Shown: positions 13,713 to 23,977, counted from the first letter of the stretch. The stretch: DNA of 32,501 bases from Actinomycetota bacterium (GCA_009924875.1 RFQQ01000004.1:1-32501), one strand, 5' to 3'. Numbers and translations: made by a program. Notes: generated from the sequence alone by a model not told the origin.

Positions 13713-16217
13713 GTGACCGCCCTGCCTGACCTGCCGGTCACCGCCGAGATCGCCCGCGTCCGACGCGCCCTGAGCGAGTCGCGACGCTGCGTTCTCACGG
13801 CGCCCCCGGGGGCGGGCAAGACCACCCTGGTTCCCCTTGCCCTCCTCGACGACCTCCCGACCGGCGGACGCGTCGTCCTTCTCGAGCCTCGCCGCCTCGC
13901 CGCGCGAGCCGCGGCCCGACGTATGGCCCAACTGCTCGGCGAATCGGTTGGCGACACCGTCGGACTCCGCACCCGCGATGAGCGAATCGTCGGGCCCACA
14001 ACCCGAATCGAGGTGCTCACCGAAGGAGTGCTCACTCGACGCCTACAGAGCGACCCAGAACTCCCCGGCGTCTCGATCGTCATCTTCGACGAAGTCCACG
14101 AGCGCAACCTGACCACCGACCTCGGACTGGCGCTCTGTCTCGATGTCGCCTCGACCATCCGTCCCGATCTCGCCCTGCTTGCCATGTCGGCCACCGCCGA
14201 CACCGATCGGCTGAGTCGACTCCTCGATGGAGCGCCAGTGATCGTGAGCGAGGGGCGCACCCATCCGGTCGATCAACGCTGGATTCCCACCGCTCAGGGA
14301 ACTCGGATCGAGGACGCCGTTGTGGCAGCGACCGAACGAGCCCTCGCCGACAACTCGGGAGACATCCTCGTCTTCCTCCCCGGGATCGCCGAGATCATGC
14401 GGGTCGTCGATCGCCTCCGACTGGCCGTCGAGTCGAACGTGGACGTGCTTCCACTCGCCGGAAGTCTCACCCTCGAGGAACAGGACGCCGCGCTGCGCCC
14501 CTCGGGCGAGGGGCGTCGACGGGTGGTGGTCTCAACCGACATCGCCGAGACCTCACTGACCGTGGAGGGCGTGAGAATCGTCGTTGACTCCGGTCTCGCC
14601 CGCGCCCCGCGGCACGATCCAGCCACCGGCATGACGCGACTTACGACCGTCACGACGAGCCGTTCCTCGGCGACTCAGCGTGCCGGGCGCGCCGGCCGCG
14701 AGGCCCCTGGAGTGGCCTACGCCCTCTGGAGCAAGATCGAGCACGGCACGCGGCTCGCCCACCCGACACCCGAGATCAGCGAAGCCGACCTCGCGTCATT
14801 CCTCCTCGAGTCCCTGGCGTGGGGCAGCGAACCCGATGATCTCCGTCTCATCACCCCTCCTCCGGTGTCGTCGGTTCGGTCCGCACGGGCTCTCCTGATC
14901 GATCTCGGGGCGATCAACGCCGAAGGCGCCCTCACCGACGATGGCCGGCGGATGCTCACGCTCCCCTTGCATCCCCGCCTCGCCCGAATGGTCGTCCGGC
15001 ATCCCCATCCGATCTCATGCGTCCTAGCGGCGCTTCTCGACGAGCGCGACCCGCTGCGGGGCCGACGCGACGAACTGCCGGTCGACCTGGAGACGCGCGT
15101 GTCCCTCGTCCGCGGCGAGAACCCCTCCCTGCCAAACGGGGTTCGACCCGATCATGGTGCTCTGGATCGAATCCGACGCCGGGCCGCGGACCTCATGCGT
15201 CGCGCCACGATCGCCGGCACCCCATCGGATGCGCGGGCGGAGGATGCCGGCCGCGCGCTCATCGAGGCGTACGCGGACCGGATCGCCATGCGACGTCGGG
15301 CCGGACAATTCCAACTTCGCACCGGTGCCGGCGCCTGGATCCCCGAGACGGACCCGCTCGCCTCCGAGGAGTTCATCGTCGCCGCCGACCTCGACGGACG
15401 GCGCGACCGAGCACGGGTGCGCCTCGCGGCCGCCGTCGACGGGGCCGCCGTGATCCGACGATTCGCCGAGATCCCCGGACTGCTCAGCGAACGCCGTCGC
15501 CTCGACTGGGATGCCGATCGCGACGATCTCGTCGAAAGCGTCGAGCGACGACTCGGCTCACTGCGCCTCGGCACGACGACCGCGCGACCCGAACCCGGCG
15601 CCGAGACGACCCACGCGCTGATCGACCGGGTGCGGGTGACCGGACTCGCGGTACTGCCTTGGAACGGCGAGGCCCTCGGTCTCCGCGAGCGTGTTGGCTT
15701 CCTCCGAGCCCGACGAGGTGACCCGTGGCCGGACTGGAGCCGAGAGGGACTCATCGCCGGACTCGACGACTGGTTGGCGCCGTACCTGACCGGTGCGACA
15801 TCGCGAACCGATCTCGAATCACTCGATCTGACCATGCTGCTCCGAGCAATGCTGCCGTGGCCCGAGGGCGCCGACCTCGACCGATTGGCTCCGAGCGCCC
15901 TCTCGACACCGGCCGGTACCACTGCCCCGATCTCGTATGCCGACGGGCGGCCGGTCTGCGCTGTTCGGGTTCAAGACCTGTTCGGTCTTAGTGAGCACCC
16001 GCTCGCCGACGGCGAGCCACTCGTGCTCGAACTGCTCTCCCCCGCTGACCGTCCAGTCCAGGTGACCGCTGACCTCCCCGGGTTCTGGTCGGGCTCATGG
16101 TCTCAGGTGCGTTCCGACATGGCCGGGCGCTACCCCAAGCACCACTGGCCCGACGACCCGGCAACAGCCGAACCTCACCGACTGAAGCGCCCACCAGGAG
16201 AGCGAGGCGATCGATGA
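13713..16217 (+). CDS. hrpB: ATP-dependent helicase HrpB (DEAH-box type)
   Basis: An 834-residue superfamily 2 helicase. Walker A is APPGAGKTT at residues 30-38, motif II is DEVH at 126-129 followed by ERNL, motif III is MSATAD and motif VI is QRAGRAGR. The extended C-terminal region with HrpB-type sequence (YPKHHWPDDP near the end) distinguishes it from HrpA and from DEAD-box helicases. It unwinds nucleic acid with ATP; the cellular target is not well established for the family. I chose the GTG at 13713 because GGAGG lies four bases before it; the ORF extends 106 codons further 5' only over the preceding gene. Its stop overlaps the next start (ATGA). Confidence 0.92.
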   Translation: MTALPDLPVTAEIARVRRALSESRRCVLTAPPGAGKTTLVPLALLDDLPTGGRVVLLEPRRLAARAAARRMAQLLGESVGDTVGLRTRDERIVGPTTRIEVLTEGVLTRRLQSDPELPGVSIVIFDEVHERNLTTDLGLALCLDVASTIRPDLALLAMSATADTDRLSRLLDGAPVIVSEGRTHPVDQRWIPTAQGTRIEDAVVAATERALADNSGDILVFLPGIAEIMRVVDRLRLAVESNVDVLPLAGSLTLEEQDAALRPSGEGRRRVVVSTDIAETSLTVEGVRIVVDSGLARAPRHDPATGMTRLTTVTTSRSSATQRAGRAGREAPGVAYALWSKIEHGTRLAHPTPEISEADLASFLLESLAWGSEPDDLRLITPPPVSSVRSARALLIDLGAINAEGALTDDGRRMLTLPLHPRLARMVVRHPHPISCVLAALLDERDPLRGRRDELPVDLETRVSLVRGENPSLPNGVRPDHGALDRIRRRAADLMRRATIAGTPSDARAEDAGRALIEAYADRIAMRRRAGQFQLRTGAGAWIPETDPLASEEFIVAADLDGRRDRARVRLAAAVDGAAVIRRFAEIPGLLSERRRLDWDADRDDLVESVERRLGSLRLGTTTARPEPGAETTHALIDRVRVTGLAVLPWNGEALGLRERVGFLRARRGDPWPDWSREGLIAGLDDWLAPYLTGATSRTDLESLDLTMLLRAMLPWPEGADLDRLAPSALSTPAGTTAPISYADGRPVCAVRVQDLFGLSEHPLADGEPLVLELLSPADRPVQVTADLPGFWSGSWSQVRSDMAGRYPKHHWPDDPATAEPHRLKRPPGERGDR

Positions 16218-16939
16218 TCCTCGGACTCGAATGGTGGGTCGTCGTCGCCTGCCTCATGACGGTTGCCGTCGGCTCTTCGGTCCAAGCGACCATCGGCATC
16301 GGCATGGGCATGCTCGCCGCACCCGTCCTCGGTCTCGCCGATCCGGCGTTCCTTCCCGCGACGATCATGCTCTCCGTGCTCCCGCTCTCGGTCGGCGTGG
16401 CGGTCCGCGAATGGGATGCCGTCAACTGGACCGACGTCCGCGACGCGTTCATCGGCCGCGTGCCTGGCATCGCCCTTGGCGCGCTCGTCGTCGCGATGAC
16501 CGGGCCGCGGACGATCGCCATCATCGTCGGCCTGTCCGTCTTGACCGCGGTCGCTGTGTCCCTCACCGACTTCCGATTCCGCACCACCCCGCGCAACCTC
16601 CGTATCGCCGGGATCTTCTCGGGCATCTTCGGCACCGCCGCTGGTGTCGGAGGCCCGCCGATGGCCCTCACCTATCAGCACGAGACGGCCCGGGTCATGC
16701 GAGCCACACTCGCCGTGTACTTCGGCTTCGGGTCCACCTTGTCGATCCTCGCCCTCGCGGTGGCCGGTGAGGTCGGTCGGCGACAGCTCGAACTGAGTCT
16801 GCTCCTCCTCCCAGCGGTCATGGCCGGCCTCGTCCTCTCCAGACCCGTGATCGCCCGACTTCCCGAGGCTCGGGTCCGAGTCGCAGTGCTCGTGCTGTGC
16901 ACGATCTCATCGACCGCGCTGCTGATCGAGGCGCTGTGA
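16214..16939 (+). CDS. TSUP/TauE-SafE family membrane transporter
   Basis: A 241-residue integral membrane protein with seven or eight hydrophobic helices. GSSVQATIGIGMGMLAAP near the N-terminus and GTAAGVGGPPMALTY in the middle are the two repeated glycine-rich signatures of the sulfite exporter TauE/SafE (TSUP) family. Members export sulfite, sulfoacetate or other small organosulfur anions or carboxylates; the substrate here is unknown. The ATG at 16214 overlaps the hrpB stop and has AGGAG about 13 bases upstream, so translation is coupled. Confidence 0.87.
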   Translation: MILGLEWWVVVACLMTVAVGSSVQATIGIGMGMLAAPVLGLADPAFLPATIMLSVLPLSVGVAVREWDAVNWTDVRDAFIGRVPGIALGALVVAMTGPRTIAIIVGLSVLTAVAVSLTDFRFRTTPRNLRIAGIFSGIFGTAAGVGGPPMALTYQHETARVMRATLAVYFGFGSTLSILALAVAGEVGRRQLELSLLLLPAVMAGLVLSRPVIARLPEARVRVAVLVLCTISSTALLIEAL

Positions 16940-16971
16940 GCAGACGACGACGCGCCGACAACCAGCCGACA

Positions 16972-16977
16972 TAGGGT
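16972..16977 (+). promoter_or_regulatory. -10 element, leaderless start of fumarase
   Basis: TAGGGT followed by six bases and the ATG at 16984, in the 44-base gap after the TSUP gene. No -35 match. Confidence 0.58.
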
Positions 16978-16983
16978 TGGACC

Positions 16984-18645
16984 ATGTCCTCCGACGACGT
17001 CGACTTCACGGAACTCCTTCCGCTCGGTGAGGACACCACCGAGTACCGCCTGATCACGACCGAAGGCGTGGAGACCGTGGAGACCTCAGAGGGTCGCTTC
17101 CTCAAGGTGGACCCCTCGGCCATCAGGCGTCTTACCGCCGAGGCGATGCGCGAGATCGCCCACCATCTTCGAAGCGGGCACCTCGCCCAACTCCGAGCGA
17201 TCCTCGACGACCCAGAAGCCAGCGACAACGACCGGTTCGTCGCCCTCGATCTTCTACGCAACGCCGCGGTCGCCGCCGGCGGAGTCCTCCCGATGTGTCA
17301 GGACACCGGCACCGCGATCGTCAAAGCCAAGAAGGGCCAGTGGGTGCTCACCGGGGGCGGGGATGAGCGGGCCATCGCCGGAGGTATCCAAGACACCTAC
17401 CTCACGAGCAATCTGCGCTACAGCCAACTGGCACCGCTCACGATGTACGAGGAGCGCAACACCGGGACGAACCTGCCGGCCGAGATCAAAATCGCGGCGG
17501 TCGACGGGGACTCCTACAAGTTTCTCTTCATGGCCAAGGGGGGTGGCAGCGCCAACAAGAGCTTCCTCTATCAGGAGACCAAGGCGCTCCTGAACGAGGC
17601 GACGCTCATCCCGTGGGTCTTCGACAAGATGCAATCCCTCGGCACCTCGGCCTGCCCGCCCTATCACCTCGCGGTCGTCATCGGCGGAACCTCCGCTGAG
17701 TTGGCGGTCGAGACCGCGAAGTTGGCCTCGGCGCGATACCTCGACTCCCTGCCCACCACGGGCTCCGAGCTCGGCCACGGATTCCGTGACCTCGCCCTCG
17801 AAAGCCGACTCCTCGAACTCAGCCAGCAGACCGGCATCGGCGCCCAATTCGGCGGCAAGTACTTCTGTCATGACGTCCGAGTCATCCGCCTTCCACGCCA
17901 CGGTGCCTCCTGCCCGGTCGCGATCGCGGTGTCCTGCTCCGCGGACCGTCAGGCCCTCGGCAAGATCACCGCCGATGGGGTCTTCCTCGAGCAACTCGAG
18001 CACGACCCGGCGAGATTCCTCCCCGAGACCACCGACGAGGATCTCGATGACGCCGAGGTGGTGCGAGTCGACTTGAACCGCCCGATGAGCGAGATTCGCG
18101 CCCAACTCTCCGAACTCCCGGTTCGCACTCGGGTCATGTTGACCGGCCCGATGGTCGTCGCCCGAGACATCGCCCACGCCCGCATCAAGGAGCGCCTCGA
18201 CGCCGGTGAGCCGATGCCCGCCTACCTCGCCGACCACTGCGTCTACTACGCCGGTCCGGCCAAGACCCCCGAGGGAATGGCGTCAGGGTCATTCGGCCCG
18301 ACCACTGCCGGCCGGATGGACTCCTACGTCGAGCAGTTCCAGGCGGCCGGCGGCTCGTTCGTCATGCTCGCCAAGGGCAACCGATCGCGACAAGTCACCG
18401 ACTCATGTCACGAGCACGGCGGCTTCTACCTCGGGTCGATCGGCGGGCCCGCCGCCCGACTTGCGCAGGACAACATCACCTCCGTCGAGGTGCTCGAGTA
18501 CCCCGAACTCGGCATGGAAGCCGTATGGCGCATCGAGGTGCGGGATTTCCCGGCCTTCATCGTGGTCGACGACAAGGGCAACGACTTCTACGACCAGGTG
18601 CGCCGCGAAGCAGCGACACGCCCAACCGGGGTTTCGATCGGTTGA
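16984..18645 (+). CDS. fumA: Class I fumarate hydratase (iron-sulfur)
   Basis: A 553-residue single-chain class I fumarase that interconverts fumarate and malate in the TCA cycle. The N-terminal alpha domain has MCQDTGT with Cys105, the same position as a cluster ligand in E. coli FumA, then [11 protein letters not shown] and [14 protein letters not shown]. The beta domain has [12 protein letters not shown] and [16 protein letters not shown] with the third cluster cysteine. The oxygen-sensitive 4Fe-4S type is clear; class I enzymes also include tartrate dehydratase, but the full-length fusion favours fumarase. It is probably monocistronic and ends 4 bases before the convergent ABC-F gene. Confidence 0.93.
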   Translation: MSSDDVDFTELLPLGEDTTEYRLITTEGVETVETSEGRFLKVDPSAIRRLTAEAMREIAHHLRSGHLAQLRAILDDPEASDNDRFVALDLLRNAAVAAGGVLPMCQDTGTAIVKAKKGQWVLTGGGDERAIAGGIQDTYLTSNLRYSQLAPLTMYEERNTGTNLPAEIKIAAVDGDSYKFLFMAKGGGSANKSFLYQETKALLNEATLIPWVFDKMQSLGTSACPPYHLAVVIGGTSAELAVETAKLASARYLDSLPTTGSELGHGFRDLALESRLLELSQQTGIGAQFGGKYFCHDVRVIRLPRHGASCPVAIAVSCSADRQALGKITADGVFLEQLEHDPARFLPETTDEDLDDAEVVRVDLNRPMSEIRAQLSELPVRTRVMLTGPMVVARDIAHARIKERLDAGEPMPAYLADHCVYYAGPAKTPEGMASGSFGPTTAGRMDSYVEQFQAAGGSFVMLAKGNRSRQVTDSCHEHGGFYLGSIGGPAARLAQDNITSVEVLEYPELGMEAVWRIEVRDFPAFIVVDDKGNDFYDQVRREAATRPTGVSIG

Positions 18646-18649
18646 TCGC

Positions 18650-20266
18650 TCAGGCGAGCGCGACCAACTCGAGCCACTCCCGCGAGAAGTAGTCCACCTG
18701 CCCATCGGGCAGCAGCAGCACCTTCGTCGGCGAGAGCCGCTCGACGAATTCAGTGTCGTGACTGACAAGAATCACCGTGCCGGGCCAGGGCTCGAGGGCC
18801 TCCGCGACCGCTGAGCGCGACGCCGGATCCAAGTTATTGGTCGGCTCATCGAGAAGCAGCAGGTTGTTGCGGCCCGACATCAGCATCGCGAGGGCGAGCT
18901 TCGTCTTCTCCCCTCCTGAGAGGGTCCCCGCCCGCTGCATCACCTTGTCCCCCGAGAGCCCGAACATGCCGAGGAGGCCTCGAAGCTCGGTCTCGGTGAG
19001 CGCGGTGCCGACGGTGAGCGCCTGACGCATGTTGTCGAGCAGTGAGGCGTCGACGTCGAGATTGTCGTGCTCTTGGGCGTAGTAACCGGGCACCACGTTG
19101 TGCCCCCACTGAACCTCGCCGAGATCGGCGTCGGTCTCACCGGCCAGAATGCGAAGCAAGCTGGTTTTCCCGGCGCCGTTCAAGCCGAGCACGAGCAGCC
19201 GCTCCCCCCGCCCGATGTCGAACCCGACATCCTCGAAAACCTTCGGTCCGCCGTATCCCTTGCACAGCCCTGAGACCGTCAGCGAGGTGACCCCACTCGA
19301 CGGCGGATCGGGGAAGCGGACCCGCAGCGTTCGGTCGCGATCGGAGACCCGCACCCGCTCCGACTCGAGGCGGGCGATTCGACGCTCCATGTTGTGGGCC
19401 ATCGCGGCCTTCGTCGCCTTCGCGCCGAACCGATCGACGACGCGTTGCATGCGCGCCAACTCCCGCTCCTGCTGGGCCGCCGTCCGAGCGCGACGTCGCT
19501 CATCCTCCGCCCGCGCCGTCACGTACTGCGAGTACGTGCCGCGGTACTCGACGATGTGACCGGTGTCCGCCTCGCCGGGACGGTCGAGATGAAGTACTCG
19601 TGTGATGGCCTCGTCGAGCAACTCGAGGTCGTGGCTGATGACCAACAGGGCGCCCCGGAATCCGCGGAGGAATCCGAGCAGCCACTCTTTGGCATCGATG
19701 TCGAGGTGGTTCGTCGGCTCGTCGAGGCACAGCACCTCCGATCCGGCGAAGAGGATGCGCGCGAGTTCGACCCGACGACGCTCCCCGCCGGACAGCACGC
19801 CGATCGGTAGCTCCAGTCGGGCATCGGGCACGCCGAGACCAGCGGCGATCGACCGCGCCTCACCCTCAGCCGCGTATCCGCCCGCCGAAGCGAAGAGTTC
19901 CTCGGCCCGAGAGAACCGGCGCACCGCATCCTCCGACGGGGATTCCTCCATGGCGATCCGGAGCTTCTCGATCCGCTCCAACTGCTCGTCGATCGAGCGA
20001 CCCGACAGCACGTGGGAGATCGCCCGACGAGAGTCGTGGACCCCAGCGATACGAGGATCCTGAGGCAGGTAACCGAACGCGCCGCGGCGAACCACCCGTC
20101 CCGATGTCGGCTCCTCCTCGCCACCGAGCACCCGGAAGAGCGACGTCTTCCCGGCTCCATTGCGCCCGACAATGCCCACCTTGTCACGGGGCATCACCGT
20201 GAAGTCGGCGGACTCGACAACGGTGCGACCACCGATCTCGACGGTCAGCGACTGGGCCTGAAGCAC
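18650..20266 (-). CDS. ABC-F family ATPase
   Basis: A 538-residue protein with two ATP-binding cassettes and no membrane segments. Cassette 1 has Walker A GRNGAGKTS (residues 34-42), signature LSGGERRRVELARIL and Walker B CLDEPTNHLD. Cassette 2 has GLNGAGKTSLLRIL, LSGGEKTKLALAML and LLDEPTNNLD. An arginine-rich linker (residues about 240-310) joins them. ABC-F proteins act on the ribosome as translation factors (EttA, Uup) or antibiotic protectors; which one cannot be said here. The GTG start is six bases after a -10 hexamer. The lipoprotein gene lies 32 bases upstream on the same strand. Confidence 0.92.
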   Translation of the reverse strand: MLQAQSLTVEIGGRTVVESADFTVMPRDKVGIVGRNGAGKTSLFRVLGGEEEPTSGRVVRRGAFGYLPQDPRIAGVHDSRRAISHVLSGRSIDEQLERIEKLRIAMEESPSEDAVRRFSRAEELFASAGGYAAEGEARSIAAGLGVPDARLELPIGVLSGGERRRVELARILFAGSEVLCLDEPTNHLDIDAKEWLLGFLRGFRGALLVISHDLELLDEAITRVLHLDRPGEADTGHIVEYRGTYSQYVTARAEDERRRARTAAQQERELARMQRVVDRFGAKATKAAMAHNMERRIARLESERVRVSDRDRTLRVRFPDPPSSGVTSLTVSGLCKGYGGPKVFEDVGFDIGRGERLLVLGLNGAGKTSLLRILAGETDADLGEVQWGHNVVPGYYAQEHDNLDVDASLLDNMRQALTVGTALTETELRGLLGMFGLSGDKVMQRAGTLSGGEKTKLALAMLMSGRNNLLLLDEPTNNLDPASRSAVAEALEPWPGTVILVSHDTEFVERLSPTKVLLLPDGQVDYFSREWLELVALA

Positions 20267-20272
20267 CCGAGC

Positions 20273-20278
20273 AGGCTA
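20273..20278 (-). promoter_or_regulatory. -10 element, leaderless start of the ABC-F gene
   Basis: TAGCCT on the minus strand followed by six bases and the GTG at 20266. It lies in the short gap after the lipoprotein gene, so the ABC-F gene can be transcribed independently. Confidence 0.58.
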
Positions 20279-20298
20279 CGAGCGCGCGCCGGCGGCGC

Positions 20299-21213
20299 TC
20301 ACTCGGTCACGATTGTCGGGAGAACGTCGTCGGTGAAGGTCGTCGGCAGGCACTCCCCCTCAAGACGACCCGGAGCCTCACCGAGGGCGAGGGCCACCTC
20401 AGCGACGATCCGCGTGCGGCCGGCCCCGGTCAGATGGATGCCGTCACCGCCCACAAGTCGCGGCTCAGCATCGGTCATATCGGCCCAGTCGAGCAGGTAG
20501 ACGTTCGGGTCTCCGTCGGCGATCGAGCGGATGATGTCGTTCACCACGGTTCGGGTCTCGGTGAACTCGCTCACGGTCAAGACCAGTACCGGCCGGGGCG
20601 CGAGCCGGTCGACGAGCTCCCGCATCTGGTCCTCGAAGTTCAGGTAGTCGCCGCGGAAGTTGCTCCCGAAGAACACGACAGCGGCGTCCCAGTCGGCCCC
20701 ATCACTTGGCGGCAGTCGTCGATTGAGCACCCGATGGGCGAAGTCGATGAAGCGCCCCGGTTCGGCATCCACCTCGACGTCCCAGCCCGCCTCGTTGAGT
20801 CGGTTGCACATATCACCGCCATAGCGCTCCGCCGTGGACGCCATGATCGAGTCGCCGATGACAATCACGCGATTGCCCTCGACCAAGTCGCCGAACGGCG
20901 CGAGTCCCAGGTCGGTTGGTCGAATTCCATCGCTGTCGACGACCACCGGCTCAGGTTCGGGTTCAGTCACGACGGGTGTCGTCTCCTCGGTCAACGGCTC
21001 GGCTGGCGGCGCGTCGCGATCGACCGGAAGACCGATGTCGCCGGGCATCTCACCGACCCCTGCCACCGTGCCCGCCCCGACCGTGACGGCACCAGTGGAG
21101 GCCGTCGTCGTCGAGCACGCGGCGAGCGCGAACGGGGCGATCGCGGCGAGGGCGGGCACCGCCAGCGATCGGAGACATGACGGCACACGACCATTGAACA
21201 GGACGCGCGGCAT
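20299..21213 (-). CDS. SGNH/GDSL-type hydrolase, predicted lipoprotein
   Basis: A 304-residue secreted protein. It begins with a signal peptide and a lipobox ending LAAC, so Cys33 should be lipid-modified. A low-complexity linker rich in Pro, Glu and Thr follows (about residues 60-95). The catalytic domain has RVIVIGDSIMAS with the nucleophile Ser, an FGSNFRGDY oxyanion block and the late GGDGIHLTGAG with Asp and His. These are SGNH esterase or acetyltransferase-partner signatures; the substrate may be cell-wall or polysaccharide acyl groups, which is inference. The ATG at 21213 gives a 33-residue signal; a GTG nine codons later (21184-21186) is an alternative. Confidence 0.82.
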   Translation of the reverse strand: MPRVLFNGRVPSCLRSLAVPALAAIAPFALAACSTTTASTGAVTVGAGTVAGVGEMPGDIGLPVDRDAPPAEPLTEETTPVVTEPEPEPVVVDSDGIRPTDLGLAPFGDLVEGNRVIVIGDSIMASTAERYGGDMCNRLNEAGWDVEVDAEPGRFIDFAHRVLNRRLPPSDGADWDAAVVFFGSNFRGDYLNFEDQMRELVDRLAPRPVLVLTVSEFTETRTVVNDIIRSIADGDPNVYLLDWADMTDAEPRLVGGDGIHLTGAGRTRIVAEVALALGEAPGRLEGECLPTTFTDDVLPTIVTE

Positions 21214-21287
21214 CGCGCCGTGTCACCGAGGTCGCAGCCGTGGTCGCGCTTGTCACATAGGGCACCGACCGATCGGCGATGGAGGGG

Positions 21288-21293
21288 TACCGT
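21288..21293 (+). promoter_or_regulatory. -10 element, leaderless start of the flavin oxidoreductase
   Basis: TACCGT followed by six bases and the GTG at 21300. It decides the GTG over the ATG at 21279. Confidence 0.58.
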
Positions 21294-21299
21294 GTCGGT

Positions 21300-22724
21300 G
21301 TGCCGCGGCCCTACGACCTCGTCATCATCGGGCTCGGCTCAGCGGGGCTGACCGCGGCGCGCTTCGCCTCCGCTGAGCTCGGCCTCCGAGTCGCGGCGGT
21401 CGAGCGCGACCGCGTTGGGGGCGACTGCCTGTGGAGTGGCTGTGTTCCCTCGAAGTCCCTGGCCCGATCGGCCCGCTCAGCCCACGAGGCTCGACGCGCG
21501 GTCGACTTCGGCGTCCGAACCGGTGAGATCACCGTCGATCTCCCGTCGGTCTGGCGTCGGATCCGGGATGTCCAAGGCATCATCGCGGCTGGCGACGACT
21601 CCCCCGAGCGCGTCACCGACTGGGGCGTGGATCTCTACAACGGCACGGCGTCGGTCACCGGAGCCCGACGGGTGACCGTCGACCTCGACGGCGAGGCCAC
21701 CGACCTCGATACGCGCAACATCCTGATCTGCACGGGATCTCGTCCTCGCATCCCCCACATCTCGGGACTCGCCGAGGTCGACTACCTGACCAACGAGTCG
21801 CTCTTCGCGCTCGACACCCCGCCGACCTCGACGATCGTCATCGGGGGTGGGCCGTTCGCCGTCGAAAGCGCTCAAGCCCTCAACCGGCTCGGCGTCGAGG
21901 TCACCCTCTTCGAGACGCTCGACCGCCTGCTCTCCCGAGACGAACCCGACCTCGCGGCCCGGGTCGCCGAGGTCCTGCGCGCTGAGGGGGTCGATGTACG
22001 ACTCAGCACCGCGGTGACCGGAGTCCGTCCCGACTCCGGCGGAGTCGCCGTCGAAACCGCCGACGGCGAGTCACGCGCGGCGAGCGTGCTCATCGCCACC
22101 GGGCGTACCGCCAACGTCGAATCGCTCGGACTCGACCGCCTCGGAATCGCCGCTGGTCCTGATGGCATCTCCGTCGACGCCCGGTCCCGCACGATCGTGT
22201 CCTCGGTCTACGCCGTCGGCGACGCAGCCGCCGGACGGTCGCTGTTCACCCACTCTGCTGCGCACGACGCCGTCATGGCGGTGAGAGACATGTTCCTCCC
22301 GGGGCGAGGCTCAGCCGCCACGCTCGTGCCCTGGGTGACCTTCACCGATCCCCAGCTCGCCCATGTCGGCATGACGGCGGCCGAGGCTCGGGAACGCTTC
22401 GGCGAGCGTCGGGTGCGAGTTACGCGCTTTGAACTCGCCGACACCGATCGCGCCCGGATCGATTCAACACCCGAGGGCATGGTCCTCGTCGTCACGGCGC
22501 GCGGGAAGATCGTCGGTGGTCACATCCTCGCTCCCGAGGCCGGAGAGATGATCCAGGAGTTGGCCCTCGCGGTGCGGTTCGCGATGTCGATTCGTGAACT
22601 CGGTGAGATCGTGCACGTGTATCCGACAATGTCGACCGGCATCTCCCAGATGGTCGCCGAGCAGGTGTTCCGTCGGATCAGGCGTCTTCGTCGAGTGGCG
22701 AAGCTCAGCCGGCTGATGGGCTGA
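21300..22724 (+). CDS. FAD-dependent pyridine nucleotide-disulfide oxidoreductase
   Basis: A 474-residue class I flavin disulfide reductase of the mercuric reductase/dihydrolipoamide dehydrogenase type. The FAD site is VIIGLGSAGLTAAR, the redox disulfide is Cys43 and Cys48 in GGDCLWSGCVPSKS, the NAD(P) site is VIGGGPFAVESAQAL, and the second FAD site is VYAVGDAA. The C-terminal dimerisation domain has VHVYPTMS with the active-site His. It lacks the N-terminal metal-binding domain and the C-terminal cysteine pair of MerA, so mercury reduction is unlikely. The electron acceptor is unknown. It overlaps the convergent MFS gene by 20 bases at the 3' end. Confidence 0.87.
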   Translation: MPRPYDLVIIGLGSAGLTAARFASAELGLRVAAVERDRVGGDCLWSGCVPSKSLARSARSAHEARRAVDFGVRTGEITVDLPSVWRRIRDVQGIIAAGDDSPERVTDWGVDLYNGTASVTGARRVTVDLDGEATDLDTRNILICTGSRPRIPHISGLAEVDYLTNESLFALDTPPTSTIVIGGGPFAVESAQALNRLGVEVTLFETLDRLLSRDEPDLAARVAEVLRAEGVDVRLSTAVTGVRPDSGGVAVETADGESRAASVLIATGRTANVESLGLDRLGIAAGPDGISVDARSRTIVSSVYAVGDAAAGRSLFTHSAAHDAVMAVRDMFLPGRGSAATLVPWVTFTDPQLAHVGMTAAEARERFGERRVRVTRFELADTDRARIDSTPEGMVLVVTARGKIVGGHILAPEAGEMIQELALAVRFAMSIRELGEIVHVYPTMSTGISQMVAEQVFRRIRRLRRVAKLSRLMG

Positions 22725-23970
22725 GCGCCGGATCGAGCTCCTCGAACGTGTCGATTCGTCGGATCGAGGGGAACAGCAGCGCAAATGCCCCGGCGATCAC
22801 CACCGTGGCGACACCGCCACCCGCGATCGCCCAAGGAACGCCGAGATAGCGGGCGGCGACTCCGCTCTCGAACGCCCCGAGTTCGTTCGACGCGCCGATA
22901 AAGACCCCCTCAACCGCCGAGACACGACCGAGCTGCTCGGGCGGAGTGACCAGGGGAACCAGCGAGCCCCGGATGAACATCGAGACCATGTCGGCGGCGG
23001 ACAGCACCACGAGAGCGAGGAACGCCACCACATAGCTCGTGGTCAAACCGAAGACGATGGTGCCGAGCCCGAATACGGCTACCGACACCAGCAAGGTCGG
23101 ACCGACCCGTCGTCGCACTGGGGCGATAGCGAGGATGACGGCCATCGTCGCCGCGCCGACACCGGGTGCCGCCCGCAGCCACCCGTAGGCGATATCGCCC
23201 ACTCCGAGCCGCTCCGCGGCCACGATCGGGATCAACGCGACCGCTCCCCCGAAGAGGACGGCGAAGAGGTCGAGGCTGATGGCCCCGAGCACGACCGGCG
23301 TTCGGCGAATAAACGACAGCCCCTCGAGGGCGAGTCGCAGACTCGGCCGTTGGGACGGGTCGGACCGATCGGTGGCAACCGCGGCGGCCCCCGGCCGGTA
23401 CTGGACAGCGAGAATCAACGGGATCGCGCCCGCGGTGAGCACCGTCGCCACGGCGTAGGCGACCCACGGATCGATGCTGTAGAGCAGCCCACCGAGGGCG
23501 GGACCGAGAATCGACGTTCCGGTGAAGGTGGCCGTCCACAGGGCGACCACGCGAGGGACGTCGGCTGGCGGAACCATGAGGGGCAGCACCGCCCGTCGGC
23601 TCGGACCGATCATCGCGTCGGCCGTTCCGATACCCACGGCGATGAGGAAGAGCAGCCACACGCGGTCACCATCGCCGAGGCTGAAGGCGACAAGGCCCGC
23701 CGCACAGGCGAGGCGGCCACCGAGGAAGGTTCCCGCGACGCGACGACGGTCGAACCGGTCGGCGATGTAGCCGCTCGGAAGCGCGAGAAGCAGACCCGGG
23801 ACGAACTGCGCGAGGCCGATCAAGCCGATGTCGAACGGGTTGCCCGTGAGGTCGTACACCTGCTTGAACAGGGCAGTGATCAACAGGTTGATCCCAGTCG
23901 CGGCGAGCGCCGTCGAGCCGAGGTACCGGCGAACTGGACGCTGACGGAGCACGGTCAGCGCTGTCGACAC
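22705..23970 (-). CDS. MFS transporter (EntS-like exporter family)
   Basis: A 421-residue protein with about twelve membrane helices. GYIADRFDRRRV after helix 2 is the MFS motif A, and the spacing of halves resembles the EntS/MefA group of exporters (siderophores, macrolides). The ORF starts at 24024, but I place the start at the GTG 23968-23970, seven bases after TAGCGT; the resulting protein begins STALTVLRQRPVRRY, directly before the first helix. The last 20 bases overlap the end of the oxidoreductase gene on the other strand. Substrate unknown. Confidence 0.85.
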   Translation of the reverse strand: MSTALTVLRQRPVRRYLGSTALAATGINLLITALFKQVYDLTGNPFDIGLIGLAQFVPGLLLALPSGYIADRFDRRRVAGTFLGGRLACAAGLVAFSLGDGDRVWLLFLIAVGIGTADAMIGPSRRAVLPLMVPPADVPRVVALWTATFTGTSILGPALGGLLYSIDPWVAYAVATVLTAGAIPLILAVQYRPGAAAVATDRSDPSQRPSLRLALEGLSFIRRTPVVLGAISLDLFAVLFGGAVALIPIVAAERLGVGDIAYGWLRAAPGVGAATMAVILAIAPVRRRVGPTLLVSVAVFGLGTIVFGLTTSYVVAFLALVVLSAADMVSMFIRGSLVPLVTPPEQLGRVSAVEGVFIGASNELGAFESGVAARYLGVPWAIAGGGVATVVIAGAFALLFPSIRRIDTFEELDPALSPSAG

Positions 23971-23977
23971 CGGCGAG

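Noticed and set aside
13250-14260. 336-codon ORF on the minus strand
   Set aside because: Serine- and arginine-rich shadow frame lying over the thioredoxin-like gene and hrpB.
17254-18237. 327-codon ORF on the minus strand
   Set aside because: Antisense to fumarase, which has all its cluster cysteines and signatures on the plus strand.
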